Of a DNA stretch of 64,000 nt, positions 52,728 through 60,309 are shown piece after piece. The notes beneath the pieces are model-generated. The model saw only the letters and a list, made by a program, of their open reading frames with translations, had not been told where the DNA came from and did no database searches. The DNA comes from Muribaculaceae bacterium Isolate-110 (HZI) (lineage in GTDB: Bacteria; Bacteroidota; Bacteroidia; Bacteroidales; Muribaculaceae), in the NCBI GenBank assembly GCA_003762875.1, contig RIBL01000013.1, positions 1-64,000 on the forward strand, in the 5' to 3' direction. Each line of letters opens with the position of its first letter. The stretch's first letter is position 1. Position numbers and translations under genes: made by a program.

Positions 52728-53662
52728 TGAACCGTTTACTTATTATTGCATTATTCATGCTCACAACTCTGGGAGCCATCTCTCAAGACAAGCCCCGCTG
52801 GGCTATCAAAGGTGTGTCGGACATCAACAGCGAGCGTACCAACCGCACTTACAGTTTTGTAAAATTCGAGACATTCGGAGGCGACCTCGCGGCTCTGCGC
52901 AACGAGTCGACCCGGCCGCTGGTCGAATATCTGAGCTCGACCTTCGGGCTCTCCGACGACAATGCGTCGGTCGAGCAGCTCACCCCCGACGCCTCGGCCG
53001 AGCGCGCCCTGCCCAATGACCCCAAGGCCAACACAGGAATCACGCGCGACTATAAAGTCACTTTCGCAGGTCCAAAACCCGGCACATACTATGCCCGTCT
53101 CATCGACGAGTATGTCAGCTTTGACGACAATGTCGACGAGACTTATGACTACACTCTCTATCAGCTCTTTGAAGTCACCAACCGCGAGGATGGCGTGATG
53201 CCCGACTATGACGGATGTGACTTCACCCGCTCGCGCAACGGCGGAGCAATGCTGCGCTCCATCATCCCCGGTCTGGGACAATATTACAAGGGCCAGAACG
53301 TCAAGGCTTACTGCATCTGGGGCGGCGAGGCCGTATGCATAGCCGCGGCCCTTATATGCGAGAAACGACGCTCGGACTATGCCGCCGACCGCAACCGGTT
53401 CTTGGCCGAGGGCGACATGGTGTCGTGGGACAGCTATCGGAGCAAGTCGCAGAGCTGGCGCGTGTTTCGCAACATCGCCATCGGAGGTGCCATCGGCGTG
53501 TATGCCTACAACCTTCTTGACGCGGCTCTCTCCAAAGGCCCGCGCCAGGTGGTAGTGCGCAAGAGCGGCTCGTCCGACATGAGCCTTGCCGTAGCCCCGA
53601 CCTTCATCTCCGACCCCTCGTCAACCCTCGCACCCGCGCTCGGAATCGCCGTAAATTTCTAA
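52727..53662 (+). CDS. Exported protein with DUF5683-like C-terminal part
   Basis: The 311-aa protein has a signal peptide (LLIIALFMLTTLGAISQ), a soluble part to about residue 180 that I do not recognise, then SIIPGLGQYYKGQNVKAYCI and further hydrophobic segments (VCIAAALICEK, IAIGGAIGVYAYNLLDAALS), a pattern seen in DUF5683-type proteins. The function is unknown. It lies between two glycosyltransferase genes with near-zero spacing, so it is probably made with them, perhaps as an envelope assembly factor (inference). Confidence 0.7.
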   Translation: MNRLLIIALFMLTTLGAISQDKPRWAIKGVSDINSERTNRTYSFVKFETFGGDLAALRNESTRPLVEYLSSTFGLSDDNASVEQLTPDASAERALPNDPKANTGITRDYKVTFAGPKPGTYYARLIDEYVSFDDNVDETYDYTLYQLFEVTNREDGVMPDYDGCDFTRSRNGGAMLRSIIPGLGQYYKGQNVKAYCIWGGEAVCIAAALICEKRRSDYAADRNRFLAEGDMVSWDSYRSKSQSWRVFRNIAIGGAIGVYAYNLLDAALSKGPRQVVVRKSGSSDMSLAVAPTFISDPSSTLAPALGIAVNF

Positions 53663-53664
53663 GA

Positions 53665-54813
53665 GTGAAGATAATCCGCATGACTACGGTGGGATTGTCG
53701 CTAGACACATTCTGCCGCGGACTGCTCGCCGAACTGCGCGACTCCTGCGGGCATGAAGTCATAGCCCTATCGTCGCCCGACGGGCATCTCACCTCGCTGG
53801 GCGAGCGCGAGGGGGTGCGCACCATAGGTGTGGCCATGCGGCGCGACATATCGCCGTGGGCCGACCTGCGTTCGCTCTGCCGTCTGGTCAGAGTGCTACG
53901 TCGCGAACGCCCCGACATGCTCCACACCATGACCCCTAAGGCCGGACTGCTCGGCATGATAGCCGCCCGCATAGCCGGAGTGCCTCTGCGCGTCCACACC
54001 TTCACCGGGCTGCTCTTCCCGACAGCCCGCGGGCTGAGACGCCTGTTGCTCGCCACGACCGACCGCATCACCTGTGCCTGCGCCTCCCACATCATAGCCG
54101 AGGGACAGGGGGTGAGGAGCGACCTGCTTGCCCACCGCATCACACGACGGCCGGTCACTGTGCTCGGCCACGGCAACGTACGCGGTGTCGACCTGACCCA
54201 TTACTCCCCTTCTCCGCGACTTGAGTCAGAGGCGGCGGCTCTGCGCCGCCGCCTCGGCATAGCTCCCGATGACAAGGTGATGATATACGTGGGGCGGTTT
54301 GTCACCGACAAGGGCCTACGCGAACTCCTTGACGCGCTCCCGGCCATACGGTCCTCGGTGGGCCGGCGCGTCCACCTCATCATGGCGGGCGACACCGACG
54401 GAGTCCGCGATAACCTTACGTCAGAGCAGCTTGCCTCGCAGCCCGACGTGCATCTCTCGGGGGGATGGGTCGACGATGTGCGCCCCTGGCTGCTTGCGGC
54501 CGACATTCTGGTGTTCCCCTCCTATCGCGAAGGGTTTCCCAACGTGGTGCTCGAGGCCGGAGCCATGGGGCTGCCGGCTGTGGTGACCGACATCAACGGT
54601 TCGCGCGAGATTATCACCGACGGCGTCAACGGACTGATAGTGCCGCCGGCCATGGTGGCTCCTCTTGCCGAGGCTGTGGCCCGACTGCTTACTCTACCGC
54701 CCCCGGCTCTCGACGAGATGGCCCGCGCCGCACGCCTCAACATCCAACATCACTACTCACGCCCCTATATATGGCAATGCCTGAAGGAATATTACTCATC
54801 CCTGCGGGAGTGA
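53665..54813 (+). CDS. Glycosyltransferase family 4 (fourth), PglA/WbpT-like
   Basis: The 382-aa product starts at GTG 53665 (MKIIRMTTVGLSLDTFCRGL), has MLHTMTPKAGLLGMIAARIA and RVHTFTGLLFPT, the pattern of PglA-like enzymes, then MIYVGRFVTDKGLRELLDAL and EX7E in SYREGFPNVVLEAGAMGLPA. In family members that share this start it adds the second sugar to a lipid-linked monosaccharide made by a PglC-type enzyme, which is encoded nearby (56581). Confidence 0.88.
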   Translation: MKIIRMTTVGLSLDTFCRGLLAELRDSCGHEVIALSSPDGHLTSLGEREGVRTIGVAMRRDISPWADLRSLCRLVRVLRRERPDMLHTMTPKAGLLGMIAARIAGVPLRVHTFTGLLFPTARGLRRLLLATTDRITCACASHIIAEGQGVRSDLLAHRITRRPVTVLGHGNVRGVDLTHYSPSPRLESEAAALRRRLGIAPDDKVMIYVGRFVTDKGLRELLDALPAIRSSVGRRVHLIMAGDTDGVRDNLTSEQLASQPDVHLSGGWVDDVRPWLLAADILVFPSYREGFPNVVLEAGAMGLPAVVTDINGSREIITDGVNGLIVPPAMVAPLAEAVARLLTLPPPALDEMARAARLNIQHHYSRPYIWQCLKEYYSSLRE

Positions 54814-54828
54814 GTAATATTCCTTCGA

Positions 54829-54857
54829 GTTGAAAGTTGAGAGTTTAAAGTTTAAAA
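54829..54857 (+). repeat. AGTTGAGAGTTTAAAG tract
   Basis: An AT-rich tract of the GTTTA type lies between the GT4 gene and the promoter of the acetyltransferase gene. Confidence 0.45.
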
Positions 54858-54865
54858 TGGTTTTG

Positions 54866-54873
54866 TATCTTTG
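54866..54873 (+). promoter_or_regulatory. -7 box of the acetyltransferase gene
   Basis: TATCTTTG fits TAnnTTTG 20 bases before ATG 54894. The -33 position falls in the GTTTA tract and has no clear TTTG. Confidence 0.5.
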
Positions 54874-54893
54874 CACGAATTTTCATCGACTGA

Positions 54894-55493
54894 ATGATGC
54901 TCACATCTGTCCTCATAAGGCTCAAACATGCGTGTCCGGCATTGTGGCGCGTAGTCGAATGGGGCAACTCGCAGCTCATGGCCCTGCGCTATTCACGACT
55001 GCGCGACCAGGCTGTGGTGGCATGCCGCACCATCGCCTGTCCGTCGCAAACGGAATGGAGCCTCGTCACTCCCGACGATGCACCGTCGCTGTCGGCTTTT
55101 CTGACCTCCATGCCCGAGAGACTCACCGCATGGTTTGCGCCACATCCGTTTGACCCCGCCACGCTCAGACGCATGGCTTGCGGAAACTCGTTTGTGATGT
55201 TTAAGGTTACACATGGCGGGCGCATCGTGGGCTATCACTTTCTGCGCTGCTTTTTTACGGGCAAAGCGTTTCATGGCCTCATAGTGGCCGATGACATGGC
55301 CGGCCGCGGCATTGGCACACACATGTGGGCATTGGCGGCCGACATCTGTCAGCGTCTCGGCCTTGACATGCAGGCCACCATACACCCCGACAATATCGCC
55401 TCACTCACTTCATGCCGCCACGGATGCGATGCCACCATAATCTCCACTCTCTCCAACGGCTATCTGCAAGTGAAATGCAGAAAAAAAATTTGA
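54894..55493 (+). CDS. GNAT-family N-acetyltransferase
   Basis: The 199-aa product has a GNAT core at about 60-185: SLVTPDDAPSLSAFL, VTHGGRIVGYHFLRCF and the acetyl-CoA loop VADDMAGRGIGTHMWALAA. The substrate cannot be read. Its position between a PglA-like GT and PglC/PglE/PglF-like genes allows the idea that it acetylates an amino sugar in place of the left-handed-helix PglD enzyme; this is inference. ATG 54897 is an equally possible start. Confidence 0.8.
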   Translation: MMLTSVLIRLKHACPALWRVVEWGNSQLMALRYSRLRDQAVVACRTIACPSQTEWSLVTPDDAPSLSAFLTSMPERLTAWFAPHPFDPATLRRMACGNSFVMFKVTHGGRIVGYHFLRCFFTGKAFHGLIVADDMAGRGIGTHMWALAADICQRLGLDMQATIHPDNIASLTSCRHGCDATIISTLSNGYLQVKCRKKI

Positions 55494-55519
55494 TGTCCCT
55501 GTCGGGAACATCCTGCCGA
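55492..55519 (+). repeat. GATGTCCCTGTCGGGA hairpin, second copy
   Basis: The sequence TGATGTCCCTGTCGGGAACA and following bases repeats 51481-51506 (GATGTCCCTGCCGGGACATC and on) with few changes. It begins at the acetyltransferase stop codon and can form a small hairpin. Confidence 0.55.
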
Positions 55520-55527
55520 GGGAGATT

Positions 55528-55581
55528 CTTATAAAACGACAGGCCGAAAGAGTAAAGTCTTTCGGCCTGTCGCTTTATAAG
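55528..55581. terminator. Bidirectional terminator between the acetyltransferase and SIMPL genes
   Basis: A stem of about 24 bp (55528-55551 with 55558-55581, one bulge) with the loop GTAAAG lies between convergent genes. Confidence 0.85.
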
Positions 55582-55589
55582 AAATGCTT

Positions 55590-55612
55590 AGATGTTGTTT
55601 ATCAACAACCTC
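55590..55612 (-). repeat. GAGGTTGTT hairpin family, copy 3
   Basis: On the minus strand GAGGTTGTTG and CAACATC arms form a short hairpin abutting the SIMPL stop codon and preceding the long hairpin, as at 13081 and 21616. Confidence 0.55.
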
Positions 55613-56308
55613 CTAATCCTCAAGATAATACACTATGGTCGAGACTACTCTGACCTTCTTGATGAAAGGTGTCGAGGAGTCGGAATCGTCGATTGAGAAC
55701 TGGCCCTGCGAAGCCGTCTTGATTTTGCCCACCTTGCTCTCGCTGTCGGCTGCAAACTGGTCAGCCGCCGCGCGGGCATTTTTTGTAGCCTCGGCAATCA
55801 TTTCGGGCTTGATGTCGTTAAGACCGGTGAACTGATAGTTGATATAGGAGTTGGAGAAAGCTATGCCCTCCTTGAGCAACTCGCTCTGACGGTTGAGCAG
55901 CTCGCGCACCTTGTCGACCTTTTTGGTAGTCACGGTTACCGTACAGTTGATTGAATAATTGTAGCTGAAAGCATCCGAACGATAGCGGTTGGACGTAGCG
56001 TCATATGTGTCGGGCGGATTGACCGAAATCTCGTCCTGCGAGATGCCGTTGGAGGTCAGAAACCTGACGATTATATCATTGTTGGCCTTCACTTTGTCAT
56101 AGATGCTCACCAGGTCATTGCCCGCGATGCTGTAGGCTATAGGCCATGTCACCAGATTGGCTGGCACCTCGCGCTCGGCCAGACCGCGCACGGTCACCTC
56201 ACGGTCGCGGAAAGCTATGTTGTCGATACCGGCCTTGAGTGTAAAGCCGAGGATAACCATGCCTACGGCAACGAGTGCCGCTGAAATAATCAGATTGCTT
56301 TTACTCAT
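55613..56308 (-). CDS. SIMPL-domain exported protein
   Basis: The product (231 aa from ATG 56308) has a signal anchor (NLIISAALVAVGMVILGFTL) and a SIMPL/DUF541 domain: REVTVRGLAEREVPANLVTW, NDIIVRFLTSNGISQDEISV, and QFAADSESKVGKIKTASQG. The domain is widespread in the cell envelope and its function is largely unknown. It runs against the exopolysaccharide genes and splits the locus. ATG 56308 is chosen because a -7 box at 56335-56342 excludes the longer frame. Confidence 0.88.
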   Translation of the reverse strand: MSKSNLIISAALVAVGMVILGFTLKAGIDNIAFRDREVTVRGLAEREVPANLVTWPIAYSIAGNDLVSIYDKVKANNDIIVRFLTSNGISQDEISVNPPDTYDATSNRYRSDAFSYNYSINCTVTVTTKKVDKVRELLNRQSELLKEGIAFSNSYINYQFTGLNDIKPEMIAEATKNARAAADQFAADSESKVGKIKTASQGQFSIDDSDSSTPFIKKVRVVSTIVYYLED

Positions 56309-56334
56309 AATAATGATGTTTTTATTGTTCGGGA

Positions 56335-56342
56335 CAAAGATA
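56335..56342 (-). promoter_or_regulatory. -7 box of the SIMPL gene
   Basis: Minus-strand TATCTTTG fits TAnnTTTG, 26 bases before the chosen ATG. Confidence 0.55.
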
Positions 56343-56449
56343 GACAAGTTATTTATATTTTCTCATCTATATATGTTAAAATATCGGCTTCGGATAAAAA
56401 AATGTAAAAAATCTTTTTTAGTCATTAGTCACTTTTGCGTAAAAAATTG

Positions 56450-56480
56450 TATATTTGCCCAATATTTTCTAATGGGCAAA
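56450..56480 (+). promoter_or_regulatory. -7 box and start-site hairpin before the PglC-like gene
   Basis: TATATTTG (56450-56457) fits the -7 box. TTTGCCCA (56454-56461) pairs with TGGGCAAA (56473-56480), so a hairpin lies at the predicted transcript start; a second hairpin GCGTA-TCGCG-TACGC follows near 56549. The leader is about 115 bases. Confidence 0.5.
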
Positions 56481-56580
56481 ATACCGCCTAAACATAAAAT
56501 TATAGTAATAGTAGCACAACATTTTTAACCACTATATGCAGACCGACGCGTATCGCGTACGCGCCTGTTAGGTGACAGTT

Positions 56581-57192
56581 ATGGTATTAAAACAGTTTTT
56601 TGACCGCTTTGCATCGCTCATCGGGCTAATGGTTCTATGGCCCCTTATGCTTGTCATAGCCATCCTGATAGCCGTCAGAATGCCCGGTGGCCCCGTGCTG
56701 TTCCGACAGAAGAGAGTGGGTCGCGGCGGCCGGCTGTTTACCCTTGTGAAATTCCGCACGATGCTTCCCTCATCGCCCGGCTCCACCGTGAGTGTGGCCG
56801 GCGACCCGCGCATCACACCGCTCGGTGCCACCCTGCGGCGTCTGAAACTCGACGAGCTGCCCGAGCTGTGGAACGTACTGCTGGGCGACATGTCGCTCGT
56901 AGGCCCGCGCCCCGACGTACCCGGCTATGCCGACCGGCTCACCGGCGACGACCGGCGAGTGCTCTCGCTGCGTCCAGGCATCACCGGACCCGCTACGCTG
57001 AAATATCGCAACGAGGAGCAGCTCCTCGCCTCTCATCCCGACCCGCAGCTCTACAACGACTCCGTAATCTTCCCCGACAAGGTGCGCATAAACCTCGAAT
57101 ATCTCGACAACCGCTCCTTTATGGGCGACCTCAGGATTATCATACAGACACTTCTCCCCTCAACAAGTCCAACACAACCCGTGCAGTCATGA
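56581..57192 (+). CDS. Phosphoglycosyl transferase (PglC/WcaJ type)
   Basis: The product (203 aa) has one N-terminal re-entrant hydrophobic helix (LIGLMVLWPLMLVIAILIAV) and the bacterial sugar transferase core: GPVLFRQKRVGRGGRLFTLV, KFRTM, RRLKLDELPELWNVLLGDMS, and LVGPRPDVPGYADRL. It is the compact PglC form without extra membrane helices. It moves a phospho-sugar from a UDP-sugar to undecaprenyl phosphate to begin a glycan. The next gene's ATG overlaps its stop (ATGA). Confidence 0.93.
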   Translation: MVLKQFFDRFASLIGLMVLWPLMLVIAILIAVRMPGGPVLFRQKRVGRGGRLFTLVKFRTMLPSSPGSTVSVAGDPRITPLGATLRRLKLDELPELWNVLLGDMSLVGPRPDVPGYADRLTGDDRRVLSLRPGITGPATLKYRNEEQLLASHPDPQLYNDSVIFPDKVRINLEYLDNRSFMGDLRIIIQTLLPSTSPTQPVQS

Positions 57193-58352
57193 ACACACCA
57201 CAGCGCATACATCTCTGCCTCGCCCACATGAGCGGCAACGAGCAGAAATATATCGACGAAGCCTTCGCCGACAATTGGGTAGTGCCCCTCGGCCCCAATG
57301 TCGACGCCTTCGAGCACGAACTCCACGACTTCCTCTCTCACGACGACTCTTCGCGCTCCCACCTGCGCGTGGCCGCCGTCTCGGCCGGCACCGCAGCCAT
57401 ACACCTGGGCCTGATACTCGCCGGCGTAAAACCCGGCGACGAGGTCATATGCCAGAGCTTCACTTTCGCGGCCTCGGCCAACCCCGTGACATACATCGGA
57501 GCGACTCCGGTATTTGTCGACTCCGAACCCTCGACATGGAACATGGACCCCGCCCTGCTCGAGCGCGCCATCAACGACCGCATCGCGGTGACCGGACGCA
57601 AGCCCGCCGCCATCATCCCCGTACACCTCTACGGCATGCCGGCCGACATGGACAGCATCCTCGACATAGCCCGACGCTATGACATACCCGTGGTCGAGGA
57701 CGCCGCCGAAGCTCTCGGCTCGACCTATCGCGGCCACCAGTGCGGCACCTTCGGTCTCTACGGCATACTCAGCTTCAACGGCAACAAGATGATCACCACC
57801 TCGGGCGGAGGCGCACTCATATGTCCCGACGACGACTCGCGCCGCAGAGCGGTGTTCTACGCCACTCAGGCACGCGAACCTTATCCCTACTATCAGCACG
57901 AGCACATCGGCTACAACTACCGTATGAGCAACATATGCGCCGGCATAGGACGCGGGCAGATGACCATCCTCGAGGAGCACATAGCCCATCACCGTCGCCT
58001 CGCGGCCATCTATGCCGAACTCTTCGCCCCCATATCCGGCATCGATTTTCACGGCAACCCCGACGCCCAGACCGATGCCAACTTCTGGCTCTCGACAATC
58101 ACCGTCGACCCCGACCTCACAGGCGGCCTCACGCCCGACCGCATAAGAATACACCTCGAACAGCTCGGCATCGAGACCCGCCTGCTCTGGAAACCAATGC
58201 ACCTGCAACCGGTCTACGCCTCGGCTCCGGCCTATGTCAACGGTGTGAGCGAACATCTCTTCGCCCGCGGCCTCTGCCTCCCCTCCGGCCCGTGGGTCAC
58301 CGAGGATGACGTCAGGATGATAGTCGGCCACATCGTGTCGCTCCTGCCCTGA
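57189..58352 (+). CDS. DegT/DnrJ/EryC1/StrS-family sugar aminotransferase (PglE-like)
   Basis: The 387-aa PLP enzyme starts RIHLCLAHMSGNEQKYIDEA, then NWVVPLGPNVDAFEHEL, very like PglE, and has AVSAGTAAIHLGLILAGVKP, VVEDAAEALGSTY and the PLP lysine in SFNGNKMITTSGGG. It would transaminate a UDP-4-keto-6-deoxy-N-acetyl sugar made by the PglF-like enzyme encoded next. A longer open frame reaches back to 56637, but that part is a shadow of the PglC-like gene. Confidence 0.93.
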   Translation: MNTPQRIHLCLAHMSGNEQKYIDEAFADNWVVPLGPNVDAFEHELHDFLSHDDSSRSHLRVAAVSAGTAAIHLGLILAGVKPGDEVICQSFTFAASANPVTYIGATPVFVDSEPSTWNMDPALLERAINDRIAVTGRKPAAIIPVHLYGMPADMDSILDIARRYDIPVVEDAAEALGSTYRGHQCGTFGLYGILSFNGNKMITTSGGGALICPDDDSRRRAVFYATQAREPYPYYQHEHIGYNYRMSNICAGIGRGQMTILEEHIAHHRRLAAIYAELFAPISGIDFHGNPDAQTDANFWLSTITVDPDLTGGLTPDRIRIHLEQLGIETRLLWKPMHLQPVYASAPAYVNGVSEHLFARGLCLPSGPWVTEDDVRMIVGHIVSLLP

Positions 58353-58471
58353 CATCCGCCTCACTACTCTCTCCCGCCCCCCTCTCCGCCACCGCCACGT
58401 CTCCCCGGCCCAAGGCCGACACCCCTCTGCTTCTCACGACTACACAACCTCACAGTAGCACATCACTACAC

Positions 58472-58498
58472 ACCTTCCGATACTCTTACCTTCCGATA
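58472..58498 (+). repeat. ACCTTCCGATA direct repeat in the gap before the PglF-like gene
   Basis: Two copies of ACCTTCCGATA (58472-58482, 58488-58498) lie shortly before the PglF-like ATG. The rest of the 168-base gap is pyrimidine-rich on the plus strand and holds nothing else recognisable. Confidence 0.45.
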
Positions 58499-58520
58499 TT
58501 TTCACCTACATAGACACATT

Positions 58521-60191
58521 ATGTTCACGCGACTGCTAACGTGGTACACATCGCGCTCGGCACTCCCATTCTGGCTGATACTCATTGCCGACTGCCTGAC
58601 AGTATTCCTGTCGGGTATACTGGCCTATGTCGTCGATTATTCAGCCTCACAGGCTCTGTCCGCGCTCGGCCCGCTCTCACTCACACTGGCCGTCTACCTG
58701 TGTTGCTACATCATAGGCTTCAGACTGTTTCACACCTATTCAGGCATCATACGCAAGACATCCATCGCCGACCTGGCGCGTGTGTGGCTCGCACTGCTTA
58801 CGGGCGTATGTCTGGTGATGACACTCCGCTATCTCGGCGGCACCGACCGATGGCTCATGCCGTTCAGACTGCGCGACCTGATGATGCAGACCGTCATAGC
58901 CTCGATACTCATGACCGGCCTGCGCGCCACGGCCAAACTGTTTTATGACCTCTACGTGCGCCGTCTCACAGGCGGAGGTGCCTACGGATATTCCGACAAA
59001 GACCTCATATCGATGGAGATGGCCGACCTGCTCCAGCGCGAGCCCATCGAGGTCAACATGTCAGGCATCAGACGTGCCCTCGGCGGACGCAGCATACTCG
59101 TCACCGGTGCCGCCGGCTCGATAGGCTCGGAGCTCTCAATGCTCCTGGCCACATGTCGCCCGTCACAGCTCGTGCTCATCGACCAGGCCGAGTCGCCCCT
59201 CCACAGCGTGCGCATAGAGATTGAGCGTCTGCATCCCGACCTGAAATGCGCCACAATCGTCACAAACATATGCCACACCCGGCGCATGGAAAAAATATTT
59301 GCCGCCTGCAGGCCCGAATACGTGTTTCACGCCGCGGCCTACAAGCATGTGCCCATGATGGAGGACAACCCCGTAGAGAGCGTGCTCAACAACGTCGACG
59401 GCACACGCAAGATCGCCGACCTGGCCGTGCGCTACGGTGTGGGCAAATTTGTCATGATTTCCACCGACAAGGCCGTCAACCCCACAAGCGTCATGGGATG
59501 CTCCAAACGCATATGCGAGATGTATTGCCAGAGCCTGTCGGAAGCTCAGACAGCCACCCAGTTCATCACCACGCGCTTCGGCAACGTGCTCGGCTCCAAC
59601 GGCTCGGTCATACCGACCTTTCGCGACCAGATACGCCGCGGAGGACCGGTGCTCGTCACCCACCCAGACATCATACGTTACTTCATGCTCATATCCGAAG
59701 CCTGCTCGCTCGTGCTCGAGGCCGCGACCATCGGACGCGGCGGCGAAATCTTTGCCTTCGACATGGGTTCGCCCGTGCGCATACTCGACCTCGCCCGCCG
59801 CATGATAATCCTGAGCGGACGGCTTGACGTGCCCATAAAATTCACAGGTCTGCGGCCCGGCGAGAAACTCTATGAAGAGGTGCTCGCCGACGCCCGTCTC
59901 ACCCGCCCTACAATACATCCCAAAATCAAGGTGGCCATACGGAGCGCGGCTCTCTTTGCCGACGTCTCGGCCGACATCAACACGCTCATCGAGACAGCCC
60001 TCACCCACAATGACACCGACACCGTGAGAATCATGAAACGGATGGTGCCCGAATACAAGAGTCCGCCCAACACTCCCTACTCTCTGCTCGACACCCCGCG
60101 GTCAAACATACTGCGGCCCTCGGCCGCCATGTCACCGGCCATCCCCTCGGCCCTCACGCAACAGTCCGGCATAAAAGCCCACGCCATCTGA
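58521..60191 (+). CDS. Membrane-bound UDP-sugar 4,6-dehydratase (PglF/WbpM/FlaA1 family), first Rossmann domain missing
   Basis: The 556-aa protein has about four N-terminal membrane segments (residues 15-125) and a complete C-terminal SDR domain: SILVTGAAGSIGSELSMLLA (about 191), AAYKHVPMMEDNP, STDKAVNPTSVMGCSKRICE with the Met-x3-Lys pair of this family, TRFGNVLGSNGSVIP and GLRPGEKLYEEVL. In full-length relatives (about 600-650 aa) a CoA-binding-like Rossmann domain of about 110 residues lies between membrane part and SDR domain. Here only a linker (RRLTGGGAYGYSDKDLI) precedes MADLLQREPIEV. It makes the 4-keto-6-deoxy sugar for the PglE-like enzyme. Confidence 0.92.
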   Translation: MFTRLLTWYTSRSALPFWLILIADCLTVFLSGILAYVVDYSASQALSALGPLSLTLAVYLCCYIIGFRLFHTYSGIIRKTSIADLARVWLALLTGVCLVMTLRYLGGTDRWLMPFRLRDLMMQTVIASILMTGLRATAKLFYDLYVRRLTGGGAYGYSDKDLISMEMADLLQREPIEVNMSGIRRALGGRSILVTGAAGSIGSELSMLLATCRPSQLVLIDQAESPLHSVRIEIERLHPDLKCATIVTNICHTRRMEKIFAACRPEYVFHAAAYKHVPMMEDNPVESVLNNVDGTRKIADLAVRYGVGKFVMISTDKAVNPTSVMGCSKRICEMYCQSLSEAQTATQFITTRFGNVLGSNGSVIPTFRDQIRRGGPVLVTHPDIIRYFMLISEACSLVLEAATIGRGGEIFAFDMGSPVRILDLARRMIILSGRLDVPIKFTGLRPGEKLYEEVLADARLTRPTIHPKIKVAIRSAALFADVSADINTLIETALTHNDTDTVRIMKRMVPEYKSPPNTPYSLLDTPRSNILRPSAAMSPAIPSALTQQSGIKAHAI

Positions 60192-60262
60192 CGCCGCCAC
60201 ACATCCAAACACAGACTGCAATACAGATATAACAGACCACTACTACTTAACCACAATAAAGC

Positions 60263-60309
60263 ATATATCGATAGTAACAACAGTATAAGTATATATAGAT
60301 AGTAACAAC
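60263..60309 (+). repeat. Direct repeat in the leader of the OmpA-like gene
   Basis: Two 19-base copies differing at one position (TATATCGATAGTAACAACA and TATATAGATAGTAACAACA), with a 28-base period, run up to the ATG at 60310. Each could offer the same AT-rich upstream region for ribosome entry. Confidence 0.6.

Noticed and set aside
56637-57188. An N-terminal extension of the PglE-like aminotransferase
   Set aside because: The extra 184 codons are the out-of-frame shadow of the PglC-like gene and show no motif; ATG 57189 gives the family N-terminus and a four-base overlap.
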